Part shown: positions 1 through 11,963 of the stretch, piece after piece
Layout of the letters: every line of letters starts with the position of its first letter
How positions within the stretch are numbered: position 1 is the stretch's first letter
Assembly: GCA_907163375.1 (NCBI GenBank)
Contig: CAJQUW010000515.1
Span: 248,001 to 312,000 of the forward strand
Origin: Prostheceraeus crozeri
Lineage: Eukaryota > Platyhelminthes > Polycladida > Euryleptidae
DNA: 64,000 nt
Reading direction: 5' to 3'
Position numbers and translations under genes: made by a program
The notes under the pieces: generated by a model
Told to the model about the DNA's origin: nothing
The model's input: the letters and a program-made list of their open reading frames with translations, nothing else
Databases searched by the model: none

Positions 1-2232
1 AGGGTTATTGTCACCAAAATGAATGCATCTACACTTGTCTGGGTTGATGGATAACAGCCACTTTTTACTCCAATTTAGTAAAGAATTCAAATCATCTTGC
101 AGATGAATGGTAGAAGTACCTGACGACACTGGTAAGTAAATCCGAACATCATCCGCAAATTTTAAAATGAGCGAAGACCCGCTGCATGAATTGTCAATGT
201 CGTTTACATAGAGCAAAAACAGTATAGGACCCAGCACACTGCCTTGGAACACACCACTGGATACGCTTACTAGATCTGAATGTGAGCCATTAATTCGAAC
301 ATATTGCTCTCTATAACACAAAAATGATGTCAACCATCTCAGTAAAGCACCAGAAACGCTAAAAGATCTTAATTTGACAATGAGGTGTTTATGCGGAATC
401 TTATCAAAAGCTTTACAGAAGTCAATGTAAATTGCGTCAAAACAGTTACCATCATCTACGGATGATGAAATACACTCAAGAAAAGTCAAAAGAGCGGTTG
501 TACTTGACCGACCAGGTAGAAAGCCATGTTGCGAGTTATTCAATAAGGAATGAGAGATAACATGATCAAGAATAACACATTTAACAACTCTCTCTAATAA
601 CTTACAAACTGAAGAAGTAAGGCTGATGGGTCGATAATTAGAACAATCCGACTTACAACCCTTCTTGAAAATAGGAATTACACAGGCAACTTTCAAATCA
701 GAGGGAACAAACCCTTGTTGTGTGAACAATGTAAACAAACGGCTGAGAACATTTATGAGACATGGGCCACCTTCAATTAACATTTTATTTGAAATACCGT
801 CAGGACCAGGTGTTGAAAATGGATTCAAACTCTTTAAATGAAAGCGAACAATGTCTTCAGTGACAACTACATTTGAAATTTGATGGAAAACTGGATAGTC
901 ACAAGACGGAGGAACAACATCATCATTACAAAAAACCGAAGCAAAAAAATCACTAAAAGTTTCTGCAATTTCGGAGTCACATACAGCAAAATGACCATCA
1001 GGTTTCAAAACAGGAACTATAGAAGGCTTACAAGAAAGAGAGGAGTTTATGTATCTCCAGAAAGTTTTGGGATGGCGCTTACAATTGCGTGCAATTAATT
1101 GTTCATGCTCTCTGTTGAAATCAGAAATTGCTTCACTTAGTCTCTCATCCGCTTCCCTTCGCAATTGCTCACGTACTGAAGATGTAGACATGCCACACGC
1201 TCGATAAGTTCTCTTCCTCGCTCGGAAAGCGCGCAGGACCTCGCCTTTCAAGGGAACACCACTGAGAGACTTCTGTCTTTGAATTAATGGTATTGCATCT
1301 TTAGCTGCTTGAATTATAATGTCTCTTAGGGTTGACCACAACATCTCAGAGTCCGTCGAGTCAAAGAAACTGTCTGTAATTGAAGTGCTTAAAATGAGAC
1401 GGAATTTATACCAGTCAGCTTTAGAAAAATCGAAGCGTTTTGACATATAAAGAGGGGCAAGCACGCCATTATCAGCACGATCAGAGGTAAAGACAAGTTT
1501 ACACCGAACAACATTATGATCACTACCGGGAAATGGCTCGATAACTTCAACGATTTCGACAAAAGATTCATCATTGACTATAACAACATCAAGAATATTG
1601 TCATTACGCGTAGGAGAAACAACCATTTGGTTAAGAAAATTACTGTTGCAGGCATCAATCAAGAAATCATAGCTTGAAAGTCCACACATTGTAGACAACT
1701 CTATGTCAGGACAATTCAAATCACCAAAAAACACAATGGGACCAGAAAATGAATCGCACAAGTGATCGATAACAGCAGCAAAAGCTACGTCATTCATCTG
1801 AGAACTGCTCGGTGAACGATACAACCATCCAACTACCATACGCTTTTGATCAGAAACTTTCACAGTGCAAAAAACAGAGTCTTGAAAGTCGTTTGATACG
1901 GTAAATGTATGCGCAACTGGCAATATTTTTTTCTTGACAAATAGCAGCACACCACCAAAATTATGCAAACGATCTTTGCGGAAAATGACATATTCTGGGT
2001 GTGCAAGCAAAGCATCAGTTAAGCTTGGACAGCCCCATGATTCTGTTACAGCAAAAATGTCGGGGTCGTAAAAACTAATGAAAGTTTTGAGAGCATGCAG
2101 CTTGTTACAGATTGATCGAACGCTAGCTAAAAAACACGATATTTTCAACAAATTACAGGAGAAATTCTTAGATCTAATGTCAGGTGAGAAGGTGAAACCT
2201 TGTGAATCACTGCATGTACTGGGAGGCTTCAT
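1..2232 (-). CDS. LINE ORF2: apurinic-type endonuclease and reverse transcriptase, partial at 3' end
   Basis: The ATG at 2232-2230 opens a frame of 744 codons that runs uninterrupted to the window edge. The start is chosen because it lies one base after the ORF1 stop (TAA-C-ATG). The N-terminal third is an exonuclease/endonuclease/phosphatase-type nuclease that nicks target DNA: Glu at about residue 64 in TESWG, FGDLN with Asp at about 171 and Asn at about 173, and SDH with His at about 239. The reverse transcriptase follows: a PISLTSSVCKLLE segment, an IDFCKAFD segment with the first catalytic Asp at about 604, a QGSVLGP segment near 660, and the FADD box at residues 692-695 (about 148-159 on the window). 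All key residues I can locate are present. These enzymes perform target-primed reverse transcription in the nucleus (family knowledge). No frameshift or stop is seen, so the in-window part looks functional. Confidence 0.9.
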   Translation of the reverse strand, partial: MKPPSTCSDSQGFTFSPDIRSKNFSCNLLKISCFLASVRSICNKLHALKTFISFYDPDIFAVTESWGCPSLTDALLAHPEYVIFRKDRLHNFGGVLLFVKKKILPVAHTFTVSNDFQDSVFCTVKVSDQKRMVVGWLYRSPSSSQMNDVAFAAVIDHLCDSFSGPIVFFGDLNCPDIELSTMCGLSSYDFLIDACNSNFLNQMVVSPTRNDNILDVVIVNDESFVEIVEVIEPFPGSDHNVVRCKLVFTSDRADNGVLAPLYMSKRFDFSKADWYKFRLILSTSITDSFFDSTDSEMLWSTLRDIIIQAAKDAIPLIQRQKSLSGVPLKGEVLRAFRARKRTYRACGMSTSSVREQLRREADERLSEAISDFNREHEQLIARNCKRHPKTFWRYINSSLSCKPSIVPVLKPDGHFAVCDSEIAETFSDFFASVFCNDDVVPPSCDYPVFHQISNVVVTEDIVRFHLKSLNPFSTPGPDGISNKMLIEGGPCLINVLSRLFTLFTQQGFVPSDLKVACVIPIFKKGCKSDCSNYRPISLTSSVCKLLERVVKCVILDHVISHSLLNNSQHGFLPGRSSTTALLTFLECISSSVDDGNCFDAIYIDFCKAFDKIPHKHLIVKLRSFSVSGALLRWLTSFLCYREQYVRINGSHSDLVSVSSGVFQGSVLGPILFLLYVNDIDNSCSGSSLILKFADDVRIYLPVSSGTSTIHLQDDLNSLLNWSKKWLLSINPDKCRCIHFGDNNP

Positions 2233-2233
2233 G

Positions 2234-3010
2234 TTAGGAGTAGTCCGAGCCTGAACGAAAAGGCTGCTGAACTATTCTACCTCTACGTATAATGACGTTT
2301 TCACCAGATTCTTTGCGAGCTTTCAATTCAATACGCAGCCGTCGCTCTTCCATTTGTTCGCACAACGTTAAATCGGGCTTCACACATACCCTCTCCATAA
2401 ATTTAGCATCATTTTTACGTTTACGAAAGAATGCTTTCATTTCGCGCTGTTTCTCATCAAACGAATCAAAGACCAGCTTAATAGGTCTGATCTTGCCTGA
2501 TCTTCTACCTAGGCGAAAATGTACAGGGAAATTCTTGTCGTCAGAATTTTCCCCTATACCGTCCAACAGATTGCGTATCCCAACTTTATCGTGATTTTCA
2601 CCATCTGCATTGTCTTGTGATTCGGACAAGCCAAACACTATCAAATTATTTCTTCGGTTTTCTTTATCTTTCATTTCTTGAATTATTTCCGTCTCTATTT
2701 CGTGCCTCATCTCAAGAAATTGGCCATTGAGTTTAAGCATAGCTTGATCCATCTCATTTTTCAAAATCGAATGTTTCTGGTTTTGCTCGTCCATTAATTC
2801 TTGTTTCAGGCTGCGCACAGCATCTGCCACTACCATCTTTAGGGTCTGGGGGTCGAAGCCCGTCTGTACCTTGTCACTTTCATCAGCGAATCTAATCGCA
2901 TCTTTGAGAGCTTCTGCCAATTGTCTTTTGGACAGTTTGCTAATTTGTGACATAGATAGCCGCCTGGCATCATCAAAGCACAAAGATTGATCGGCTTCTC
3001 CAGCAGACAT
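2234..3010 (-). CDS. LINE ORF1 protein (coiled coil, nucleic-acid-binding type)
   Basis: This 258-codon frame starts MSAGEADQSL and stops with TAA at 2236-2234. It is highly charged. Residues of roughly 60-115 are rich in Glu, Lys, Gln and hydrophobic residues at coiled-coil spacing. A segment beginning RRNNLIVFGLSES follows at about residue 118. That wording is typical of ORF1 proteins of CR1/L2/Jockey-type LINEs, where it starts an RRM-like fold. The C-terminus is basic and Arg-rich. No CCHC zinc knuckle is visible. Such proteins bind element RNA as an RNP and act as chaperones (family knowledge). The stop lies one base before the ORF2 start, which suggests stop-restart translation of ORF2. 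No defect is seen. Confidence 0.85.
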   Translation of the reverse strand: MSAGEADQSLCFDDARRLSMSQISKLSKRQLAEALKDAIRFADESDKVQTGFDPQTLKMVVADAVRSLKQELMDEQNQKHSILKNEMDQAMLKLNGQFLEMRHEIETEIIQEMKDKENRRNNLIVFGLSESQDNADGENHDKVGIRNLLDGIGENSDDKNFPVHFRLGRRSGKIRPIKLVFDSFDEKQREMKAFFRKRKNDAKFMERVCVKPDLTLCEQMEERRLRIELKARKESGENVIIRRGRIVQQPFRSGSDYS

Positions 3011-3545
3011 AGTGGTTATACAATGTAGAGGAAATGAAGATAATAATAACCAAAGAGAGACACAGTTGCCAAGTTACCACCAATGACGTCACCAAAAAAT
3101 CGATAATTGAATGATCACCGAACAGGGGTTTACGGCCCAAAGTATGAAATCAGCTGATTACAACGATTATTCAGTGACAAAACCACTGTAACAAGGTATG
3201 GCAGCACAAGACACGAACAATTTCTATGCCCGAAGACCACGCGAGACAGGGACACTGCGGAAATCCAATTTGGAATAACCAACACTGATTCGTGACACCA
3301 ACAAATAATGAGCGATGATCAAACGCGTTGAAGTGGAAATAAGGAGGAAAATCACTAATATCCAATAAACGAATAGCAGGGCAAACACAAGACCAACTCC
3401 AACGTATCCAGCGGGTGATGGCGAACAAAACAATACCAAACTCTCCACCAGCAAACACTCAGAAACACGAGAAATGACACCAAAACACGATACTACGAGA
3501 GCAGACGAAGAACACGACCGTCACCCACGGCCTCTGATGGTGATT
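3011..3545 (-). other. Probable 5' leader of the LINE
   Basis: The sequence upstream of ORF1 on the minus strand is richer in G, T and C than the AT-rich DNA beyond about 3545, and holds no convincing coding frame. I infer it is the 5' UTR, which in LINEs carries an internal promoter. The outer boundary is set only by the change in base composition; no target-site duplication can be checked because the 3' end is outside the window. Confidence 0.4.
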
Positions 3546-6500
3546 TGATCAATGATCAATGAGACTTTCACTGGAACAGTATGCAAGTCGTCAGGGATAA
3601 TGAAAAATTTATTTTCATTTCTATTGCTCCTTTCAATCAATTAATTAAAATTGGTTCTTTTAAGGAATTAATTGATTGAAATTGAAAAGTTATGCCAAAA
3701 ACTACTTGAAATTCGAATTGCTAAGCAATCGATGAATTGACATTCAAATGCTTTTTGATACTACCTGTTTCAAGGACAATCTGATTTCTGACCATAACTG
3801 AACGATGGCGGGCATCTGTGATGAATAATTGGCTGAAGAATCCTAGAGATTAACTGAGCAGACATTGGACATCTTGTAGCTGATGACTTTTAAATCTGTT
3901 GCAACTTTTTCGAATGAGGAAGAAAGTACACGGAATCCTAAGTAATAGAGGTTGTGCGCGCATGTCGCGTCCTGTTGCCGCAGGCAGATAATACAGACGT
4001 CCGTTTGAGTGGCGGACTATTGAGAACGCAAATGAAAACAATTGGACACTGATCGACCTGATCGAGTGCTGCGAACGATAACTCCTTCTGTTGATATTAG
4101 AGAGACGCAAACATCATGCAAGTATTTGAATAAAGTAGACCTAATTTAAACTTGACACCGAACATTTCCATCAAGCAGGAATTTCTGAGCAATCGATATT
4201 TTGCAATTGGAATTTGAGTCAAACAAATAGGTAACATAGGAAACTGATGCAATCAATTGATAGATAATTGGATTTAATGAGCAATTAATCAGTTGACATC
4301 AATTGAAATTCAATTAATTTTTGATGATCCCCTCATGTCGCTTTTATTGCTGGCTGAGTAGATGAAACGTGTCTGGCGATGCTACATTTTTAATTTCTGA
4401 ATATTTAGTAAACATCCATCGAAAACCTATCGAAGCACATAATTAATAACTGTCCGAATGGACAAATCTATCAAGAAAATAATTATGTCAAATAATTATC
4501 TGTAATCGTTTTTCATCCTTTAATTTTTACTGATCCTTTGTCACTCTGTACGAAATGTGAATTCGAATAGTCCAACAAAAATAATCAAAATACACTGGAC
4601 GAACCTTGTTACAATTTCGGAATCAAAATAAGGAATGGAAGAGTTGATTTGAGCATCGAATTGGTAGAAATTCAAATCGGATTATTTTTCGATATATGAT
4701 CATTTGATATTTCATCTTCAAACGTTTTCCTACTGTGACATTGACCTTTCAGCAAAATCAATCAAAAAATCATGTTTATGATACATCTCCACGCCCGCCA
4801 CATATAACTAACAGCCAATTATTTCATGAATTGTTATTGTTTCATCGCTTGGTGGTGCGTATTTTGTTTCGTATTTAAATGTACTAAGAAATTATCAGCT
4901 TCGAACGGTCACATGGTTGGAAATTCCCACTGAATAATAAGTGGAAGATGATGTCTGACCATTGTATGTAGTGGCAATTTTGAATCTAAACAAATCTTTG
5001 AACTTTTAGATACTGGTGGTTATTAAGTCATCAGGAACATTATGAAATGACGTTACTCAACATGATATTAGTAATATTTAAACCCCAAAATGTGATGGTC
5101 ATTATTGGCTTTATTGTGAATATTTTTTTGAGTTTTCACTATATTCTTGAGAAAGAGAATTTTCTTTTCTAGACATAATCGCACACAAAAATTCGAATGC
5201 CGTTTACGTAAAAATTTGCAATTGATTTTTGTCATTTAAGAGATATGAAAAGCACGATCGAAAGACAGAAGACTAACAGCACATACAGCATCACCGATAA
5301 TGTTAATTTGATAACGTACTTAAGTATTTGACTACTTCGGTTTGAAGAGACTATGAATTCAGCAGATAGACCAATCTAAACATGCAATAGCTATCCACGG
5401 AAATCAAGTAGCCGTTCAAGTTCAGGAATGAGTAGACTTCCATCACTGATGAAGTCACTTCAAGTTTGAGATGTTTTGAAATGGACAGGTCAGCCTCATG
5501 CGACACCGTTAAAGAAGCCCCATCAGTAGCCTATCATATCTGATAGGCAGTAGTCATAAGAAAGAGAGATTCTTTGTTCAATCGTCGCAATTATTCCACT
5601 AGTAGCTGACTTCTGCCATCATGATTCTGCCTGCGATTTTTCAATAACTAACGACCTTAAGTTTATCAGTTTTCCAATTATTTCCATATGTCTACGCGAG
5701 CATCAATCTAATAAGCAATTTAAAGCAGTGTTATGTTGACAAAATTGAATGATTATTATTGTCATACGCCCAGGCAAACTGGCACTCTGTAGTCTTCGTT
5801 GATTTTTCCGTCGCACAGCAAAGCCAGGATACGTGAAGGCCGAGCAGCCTTTTTCAGTTATTCGGATTGTTCAGCTATCCTAAATATCATGAGCTAGTTT
5901 GGGCCTTGTAGGGCAAAAAGCCTACAAAGCCTTTGGCCGCTAAGGGATTTTGTGCTTTAATGGTTCAAGTCTATACAGTTGTGATACAGTCAATCTTATT
6001 TCATTGGGACAACCGCCTTATTGGGGCGAAAAATGATTTAACATCCATGCCCTAATATGCTTTCGGTTTTCGTGGTATTTCCTCTTAAAGTATTCGAAAA
6101 AAGTACTCTATCTAATGCGCAGCATCGAGTCCATGGGTGCACACTTCTATAAAATAAGTCACGCATTATGAGAGACAATTAATAGATTTCTTCGATCATT
6201 ATCTAAATTGTATAATTCTATTCTAATGAAACATTACTTTAATAGCCGACGATATGGGCGTGTTGACGAAATGCTTTAATGTTTGACGCGCGCTAGATGA
6301 CATTTACCACTTTGTAGTTTTAGATTCTATCATCCTTATGCTATTCCATGTTATTCTGCATGTACCACTGTGTTCTGTTCTGATAAAGCATGGAAGTTTG
6401 TCAGGGAACTGATGCATACGTAGATACAAAATACCTTGTAGATACAGAATACAGTCAAATACCTGGATACGTAGGAAAATGTTGATTTCTTTTTAGGTCT

Positions 6501-8570
6501 GTCAAGCAAAGCGAGAAAAGGTCTCTGACATTACTCTGAAGGTCATTCATTCTTTCTATAATTCCGCTAAATGAATATAGAATTTTAGGATATTCTACCT
6601 CATTGCCAATTGCGTAGGAGGAAAAGATAACGCTTGAAAGAAAAAAATGATCAACCATCAAAAACGGGTGAATACATATAAATACATTGTAGCAGTTGAC
6701 GTTTGACATTTGCAGGAGCATGATTCAATTCATTTATGCTATTGTTTTAGCGATCTATCCATTGTGAAACTATTGCTTTGATATCTTTTGATTTTTACAA
6801 CGACTAAATAAATTGGTTTTGTAGATAAATAGTAACTTCATCATTGTTTTCTTATTATATGATCTTATTCTATCAACGTTTTCAAAACTGCTGAGAAAAA
6901 TGAGAACGTTTCTAATTTCCCACGAGAACGTGAAGACACCTCCGAAGTCCAAGTGTAATTTATCGGGAAAGGAGTCAAAATGGGATAAGAATGACAATCT
7001 GTCAGTGAAGTCATTCGTTTTCTGTATCGTAGAAGCATTTTATCGGAGATAATTCTGCTCAAGTTTAAATATTTCTTTCGTCTACATCTAATGTCACTTA
7101 GTTAAATTTCAAAATTAAACAAGGAAAATGAAAGTGGGTTGAATTTCTTTGGATATGTGAAATTACAGCACTTCACTTGATCTTGTTGTGTAGGTTGCAC
7201 GTACTAAGCTTGTAAATTTGCATTTCGTCGTTGTCCGACAATATCTCACATGTGACTTCAAGGTCATTGGTTAATACCTACTATGTGTCAAATTACAAAC
7301 TTTTCAGGAGAAGCAAAAAACTGTCTGTAGATTGTAATTCTTATTGAAAATGGAAGCCATCTTAGCACGTGGCTTTCAACATCCTTCTACTATCGACAAG
7401 ATATTTTCAAATACACATTGAATCCAAGAAGGGGCTGCCATTGGGTGTAATTCATTTTAAGAATGCACATGTGAGATTTTACTTGCTAGCATTCCAGGGC
7501 CAAACTTTTCAGCAACATTTCCTTAAGATTTAGGTTGAAATAGTCGCTGAAATTTTAACACAGGATCTGGGTAAGCATCAATATAACTTTTATCGAAAAA
7601 AAACAAAAATTGCTAAAAAAAGCACATATGCAATATTACCACGACAACGACGAATTATACTATCCATGCACTGACGTCAAGGTAAGTTTTGTGTTTGTTG
7701 AAGTCATGAATGATATTTTAGAAGCGGTTCACAATAAAATATAGTATAAATCTTTATTATCAGGTAATCGAAAATCAAAAATTTACATTTTCAAGGAATT
7801 CAAAAACAGACTTCTCTCCTCCGCGATCCTTCTATTTTTGCAAATTTTAGACAGCTTCTTTTATCTTATAAGGTTAGCCTACTATCGTTTTATGCTTTTG
7901 TAACTTGAATCTCATGCAGTAAGCGGAGAGCAAACAGATTTCTGACGATGACCACTTCAGATAGTCGAACTATTAAGTTTGCCTTCTTATTTTTATCCGA
8001 AGTTGCAATAAGAAAATTATTTTTCAAATATTCGAATACTATTCAATGAAATGAATAGTCGAATTTCATAATTTACGCTTATAAGGTTGCATAATTTTAT
8101 CGCATTATTTCAAAGATCACGATGATGGCTTCTTCAGTTTCGCGCGATTCGTGGGTGACAACTCACATTAGTCTCAACATCATGTGATTTGCATGAAGAT
8201 ATTTCTTGCGACTAATTATGTGCTTGGATTTATTAACTATAATATCTCAACAAGTAAATGGAAATAAAATACAGCCCCGGCCCTGCCCACCTGCAAGTCC
8301 GCACGAACCTGTTGTCAAATTTCTGATTGTCTGTACTTGCAATTATGCAGTTCACCAGCAACAAATAGGATATAAGATGGCAGCAGCGTCAAATTGTAAC
8401 TGACTGACCATTTTTCGTCTTATCATTTATTAGAAACTTGGAAGATTCACAGCTGTTGGTTAAATTCATGTTGAAGTGTCTCAAACAGATTGAAAGTTCT
8501 TATTTTGGTGTTACTTGCACGACACCTAATGAGAGTTCGCGTCAAAGTTGAAATGACAATGAACTTTGAA
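3546..8570. other. AT-rich sequence without a recognised gene
   Basis: This is downstream (3') flank or intron sequence of the minus-strand gene. No coding region longer than chance and no transposon protein was recognised. It contains a perfect hairpin at 3631-3681, and a weak hairpin near 5901-5931. A possible but unproven plus-strand exon at 7628-7681 is discussed in the findings. The next exon of the host gene was looked for here and not found. Confidence 0.5.
3631..3681. repeat. Perfect 16-bp inverted repeat (hairpin)
   Basis: TTTCAATCAATTAATT at 3631-3646 is matched exactly by its reverse complement at 3666-3681, with a 19-bp loop. The arms are almost pure AT, so the structure may be incidental to the AATTGA-rich base composition of the 3.6-4.3 kb region. 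Confidence 0.7.
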
Positions 8571-8580
8571 AGACGTTTTC

Positions 8581-8701
8581 AGGGTCACGTATCTAAAATT
8601 CATGGTGTTTCAATCTCATATTTCTTTAAAATTCCAGGTTTCTCAGGGTCAAATTTCTATAAAATTCCAGGTTTCTAAGGGTCAAACTTCCTTGAAATTC
8701 G
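8581..8701. repeat. Short degenerate tandem repeat, unit about 33 bp
   Basis: Three to four copies of a unit of the form AGGGTCAAATTTCTATAAAA followed by TTCCAGGTTTC are seen, starting near 8581, 8612, 8645 and 8678. The two middle copies are the best preserved. No coding role is suggested. Confidence 0.65.
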
Positions 8702-9009
8702 AAGTCATCACCACGCTGTGATATATACATTCTATGTGGGAATGTGCTCGTCAGTAAATAATTATAGTGGAATACGGATCTAACCACTATCATATATAGG
8801 TGCAACAGGAGAATGAAATGTTTTCAAAATGCTAGACAATATGCAGCGACAGGTACTTAGCAGTGGTCACTACTGACTCAGAAGAATAGCATTCAACAAA
8901 GAGTATAATCGCAATGATCATGATGAATTGAACGACAAGTTGTTGTCTGGCGCCTTCAAAATGAACTTATTGTGCGATGAAAACGGTTGTTACCCAATAC
9001 GGGAAGCTG

Positions 9010-9277
9010 TGTGCTTGGGCCACATGGAGAAATTGCCTTGTCTGTGTGCTTGGGTCTACAGATGATTTTTTTCAAAACTTGATGGTCACGGTCAGAGCTG
9101 CACGCAAGGGACAAGAAGATCAATTCTCCATTGAACATAATGCAAATTCAAGTATGAATTCTGGCAAACCAGAAGATTAACATCACATTCAGCAAACTTA
9201 AATCGCGAGGAGTCGAACGGTGTGAAAAATATTTCCACTTGACGAATTTATCACGGAGGAAAATTGAGTCAAACATA
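9010..9277 (-). repeat. Dispersed repeat, inverted partner at 39116-39392
   Basis: The reverse complement of this stretch aligns along its whole length with 39116-39392. The match runs from GACTCAA..TTCCTCCGTGATAAATTC through CAGAATTC and TTGATCTT to GACCATCA and CAGACAAxGCAATTT. No protein is recognised. It is probably the body of a SINE or non-autonomous DNA element shared by the two loci. Confidence 0.75.
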
Positions 9278-10131
9278 GAGTAAGTATATTAGGTAGAGTG
9301 TTAACTCCGCATTTATTAAATTCCCAATGTGCATACAATTCGATTTCATTAGATGAACTCGAGGGGATATAGTTGGAATTGTTACCAAATGTGGCATGCA
9401 AATTTTTGCAGTTTTGATGAAATTACCAAGGAATTTAATTATCATGATAGTAATGCAGAAGGAATGATGTTATTTTACAAATTCTCAGTGTCATGACCGC
9501 CTTGGTGAGTTAATGTTTGTTAAATTATCAATTTGATAGGTTCTTATACTTTCATGCTGAACCTCAAGAGTATTTTCTTAAGCGTGATCATATCACAGGC
9601 AACCTGCCACTGGCAGAGCAAAATCACATAATCAAGGACAATGATTTCAATTAACTTTGAAAGATGTAAATGGGTCCACATCACTATTCAGATTCAAAAA
9701 ATGAAACATGAATTTAGTGAATCATAAAATCATGCCAGTGAAAATGAAATTAAAAACTTGAAATTTCAACCGAGAAAGCAAAAGCAGATCTCGACTTTTT
9801 AATGAAGACTTCCATTATGATGCAGCTCATTAAATTTCCTCATCAGTTATATTTCCGCTTAATTATAATGCTTGTTAGCAAATATTCATTCCTTTGATAT
9901 CCAACTTGTTTCACACCACTTATAAAGAGGACGTCATCTCGGTAGTATATAAATACAGGAATAACTTGAAAAATCTTAGCTTTTTAAAACTGCTCAAATA
10001 ATTTTTTGGACAGCAGGAACGTTATCTCCGCAAAAAACTAAATCTTTTCATATAAAAATTTTTACTGTATACAGATACTTTTTTAAGTCGACACTCTACC
10101 TATATATACTTACTCTATGGAGTCAAAGATG
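9268..10131. repeat. Segment bounded by about 30-bp inverted repeats
   Basis: The sequence CATAGAGTAAGTATATTAGG TAGAGTGTT at 9276-9303 recurs inverted at about 10090-10127 as ACACTCTACC TATATATACTTACTCTATG. The roughly 840 bp between may be a non-autonomous element, or two facing copies of one repeat. The inner sequence is AT-rich and has no recognised gene. Confidence 0.5.
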
Positions 10132-11728
10132 TGCACTTTTCACTTGACAGCCCTGCCTGCAATCTGACCGCTGATGATTGTGTGTTCGCTGATACGAACT
10201 ACTTCTACAATACGCGCGCTTGGCCAATCAAGCAAGTCAGAGAGAGACGAATCTCTATGTCAATTTCTATCACTTGCTCCCATTACATACAATAACTCAG
10301 ATAGGATTATGTCTGCTCTAGACTAAGCCACACACAAATGAATCTGCCTCTGTGGTTTGGGCAAACAAAATTCCGTCAGACGTTCGGATCTTTCCCAGAT
10401 ACTTTGGTTCTACTCGCCTACTTGCATTTAAATCGGTTACCTTTCCAGATTAATTGAACCCCTGAGTGCCTGGTCTAATAATAAGAGACTGTACACAATG
10501 AAAGCAAATTTATCTATAATTCGTAGGACACAACTTCTTGGAAATACTATTGGAAATGCTCGAAAATTAACTGCTACTTGGAAACATGATTATTCGAATT
10601 TCTGAGCTAAACGTTTTCTTCGCCGTAGAAAATTCAAGTCATTTTTAAGAATATAAGATGCAAGAAATGTACGCATTATCTACAATGGTTGCTTTACGCA
10701 ACTGATCAATGGCGGGTAGATAAAGAAATTAGGAAACGTTTAGCTTTGCAAAATCATCTTCTCCTCCCATCAAATGTTCAAAGTAACTTGAAGGAGGGGT
10801 GGGAAAGGGTGAAGCCATGTGTTACACATGTACATTATATCATTGCTTACGTGTAAATTTCCTTCCGATATTACATATCATTAGTTATCTAATTTTACTG
10901 ATTTTTCCTTCCGAATAAGATAAACCTATTTTCACAATTCGTTTGTCAATTTTACCATCGACCTCTCAACTTCGCCAGATATGACATGCGTGTTCTTGGT
11001 ATCATATGGAAACCGATATTACTATTCATCACACCGATAATACAGCAAAGAATGATTGCATAAACGTTACTCAGCAGGAATATAATCTGCACTAATGGCT
11101 ACATCACCATACGCTCCTTTTCAGGCAGGATTCTTTAAAATTTTACTCAGCTTCATACGTATGTATAACTCAATTTACTGTTCATGCATATATTATTTCA
11201 TCAAAATATCAGTCCAGCCCTCGCTAATAATTAAAAAAGTTTAGTAATATGATACCTCCAGGCTGTTTATATTAATAAACATTCATGATCTCTAATTGTA
11301 TGCATTCGATTTACATGACTCATGTCATCATCAAAACCATCCAAGTACCCTTTCGTGCTACGTGTATGAATGTACTCTACTTCGGGTGTCTTACTTCTTC
11401 TTCCTGTTTCACTACAGTACTTTATCTGAACAGATTTGAACACATTTGAACATCTGAACACATTCAAATCATATAAGGCTGCAAACATAGTTATTTCGTC
11501 ATTCAGATAATTGAGAATCATTAAATATGCTAATGTTCAATATCTCTTATGGCATCTTTATACATTAACTTTAAAATCATTTATCATGTCTCATTTCATA
11601 TTTGTGTTCTCTGTTCAAAAATAGACTTTGATATTTTGACGATGTGAATATTGCGTAACATCATAGTGAAGATGGTGTGAAAATCACATGGGAAATTCGA
11701 GAGAGAATTTATATAAGTCTCCACTCAC

Positions 11729-11796
11729 CTGCTATTACTCCACGACATTGCTCAATTGAAGGTCCGCTAATTTTTACTGGATATGCTTGACGCAAT
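11729..11796 (-). CDS. Host gene exon 5 (last one seen), unknown protein
   Basis: This 68-bp exon encodes an Arg completed across the junction, then LRQAYPVKISGPSIEQCRGV and IA, and ends in phase 1. The acceptor is CATTTTTTCATTACAG and the donor is GCAG|GTGAGT, both close to consensus. Its entry phase fits exon 4 exactly. The residues look like part of a folded domain but match no family I can name. The next exon was not found between 11728 and the LINE; it may lie before position 1. Confidence 0.65.
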
Positions 11797-11935
11797 CTGT
11801 AATGAAAAAATGATAGCAATTATCCTTTCATGAGTAGATCTGTGATTTTAAGACAATTCAAAATCGCATCAGATACATAATGATTAACATAAAATTTCGT
11901 CAGCTTTGCTAGTTTAGTATTTGATCATTCACATT

Positions 11936-11963
11936 GCACACACACACACACACCCCCCCCCCC
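11936..11963. repeat. CA microsatellite followed by C-run
   Basis: A run of CA dinucleotides (11936-11953) passes directly into 11 C residues (11953-11963). It may mark the decayed left edge of the hAT relic that follows, but no terminal repeat is visible there. Confidence 0.85.

Larger units (their letters stand above)
1..3545 (-). mobile_element. Non-LTR retrotransposon (CR1/Jockey-like group), 5' part
   Basis: Read on the minus strand, this stretch has a probable 5' leader (about 3545-3011), ORF1 (3010-2234) and ORF2 (from 2232 off the window edge). This is the order expected of an APE-type LINE with two reading frames. Both frames are open and codon-like throughout, so the copy is probably young. 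The 3' end, with the reverse transcriptase C-terminus, 3' UTR and tail, lies before position 1. The clade is inferred from the endonuclease plus RT layout and the style of ORF1; I cannot separate CR1, L2 and Jockey types by eye. The element lies in the same orientation as the host gene. Confidence 0.85.

Noticed and set aside
3171..3458. Overlapping minus-strand frames of 95 and 76 codons
   Set aside because: They lie in the probable 5' leader of the LINE and do not resemble proteins.
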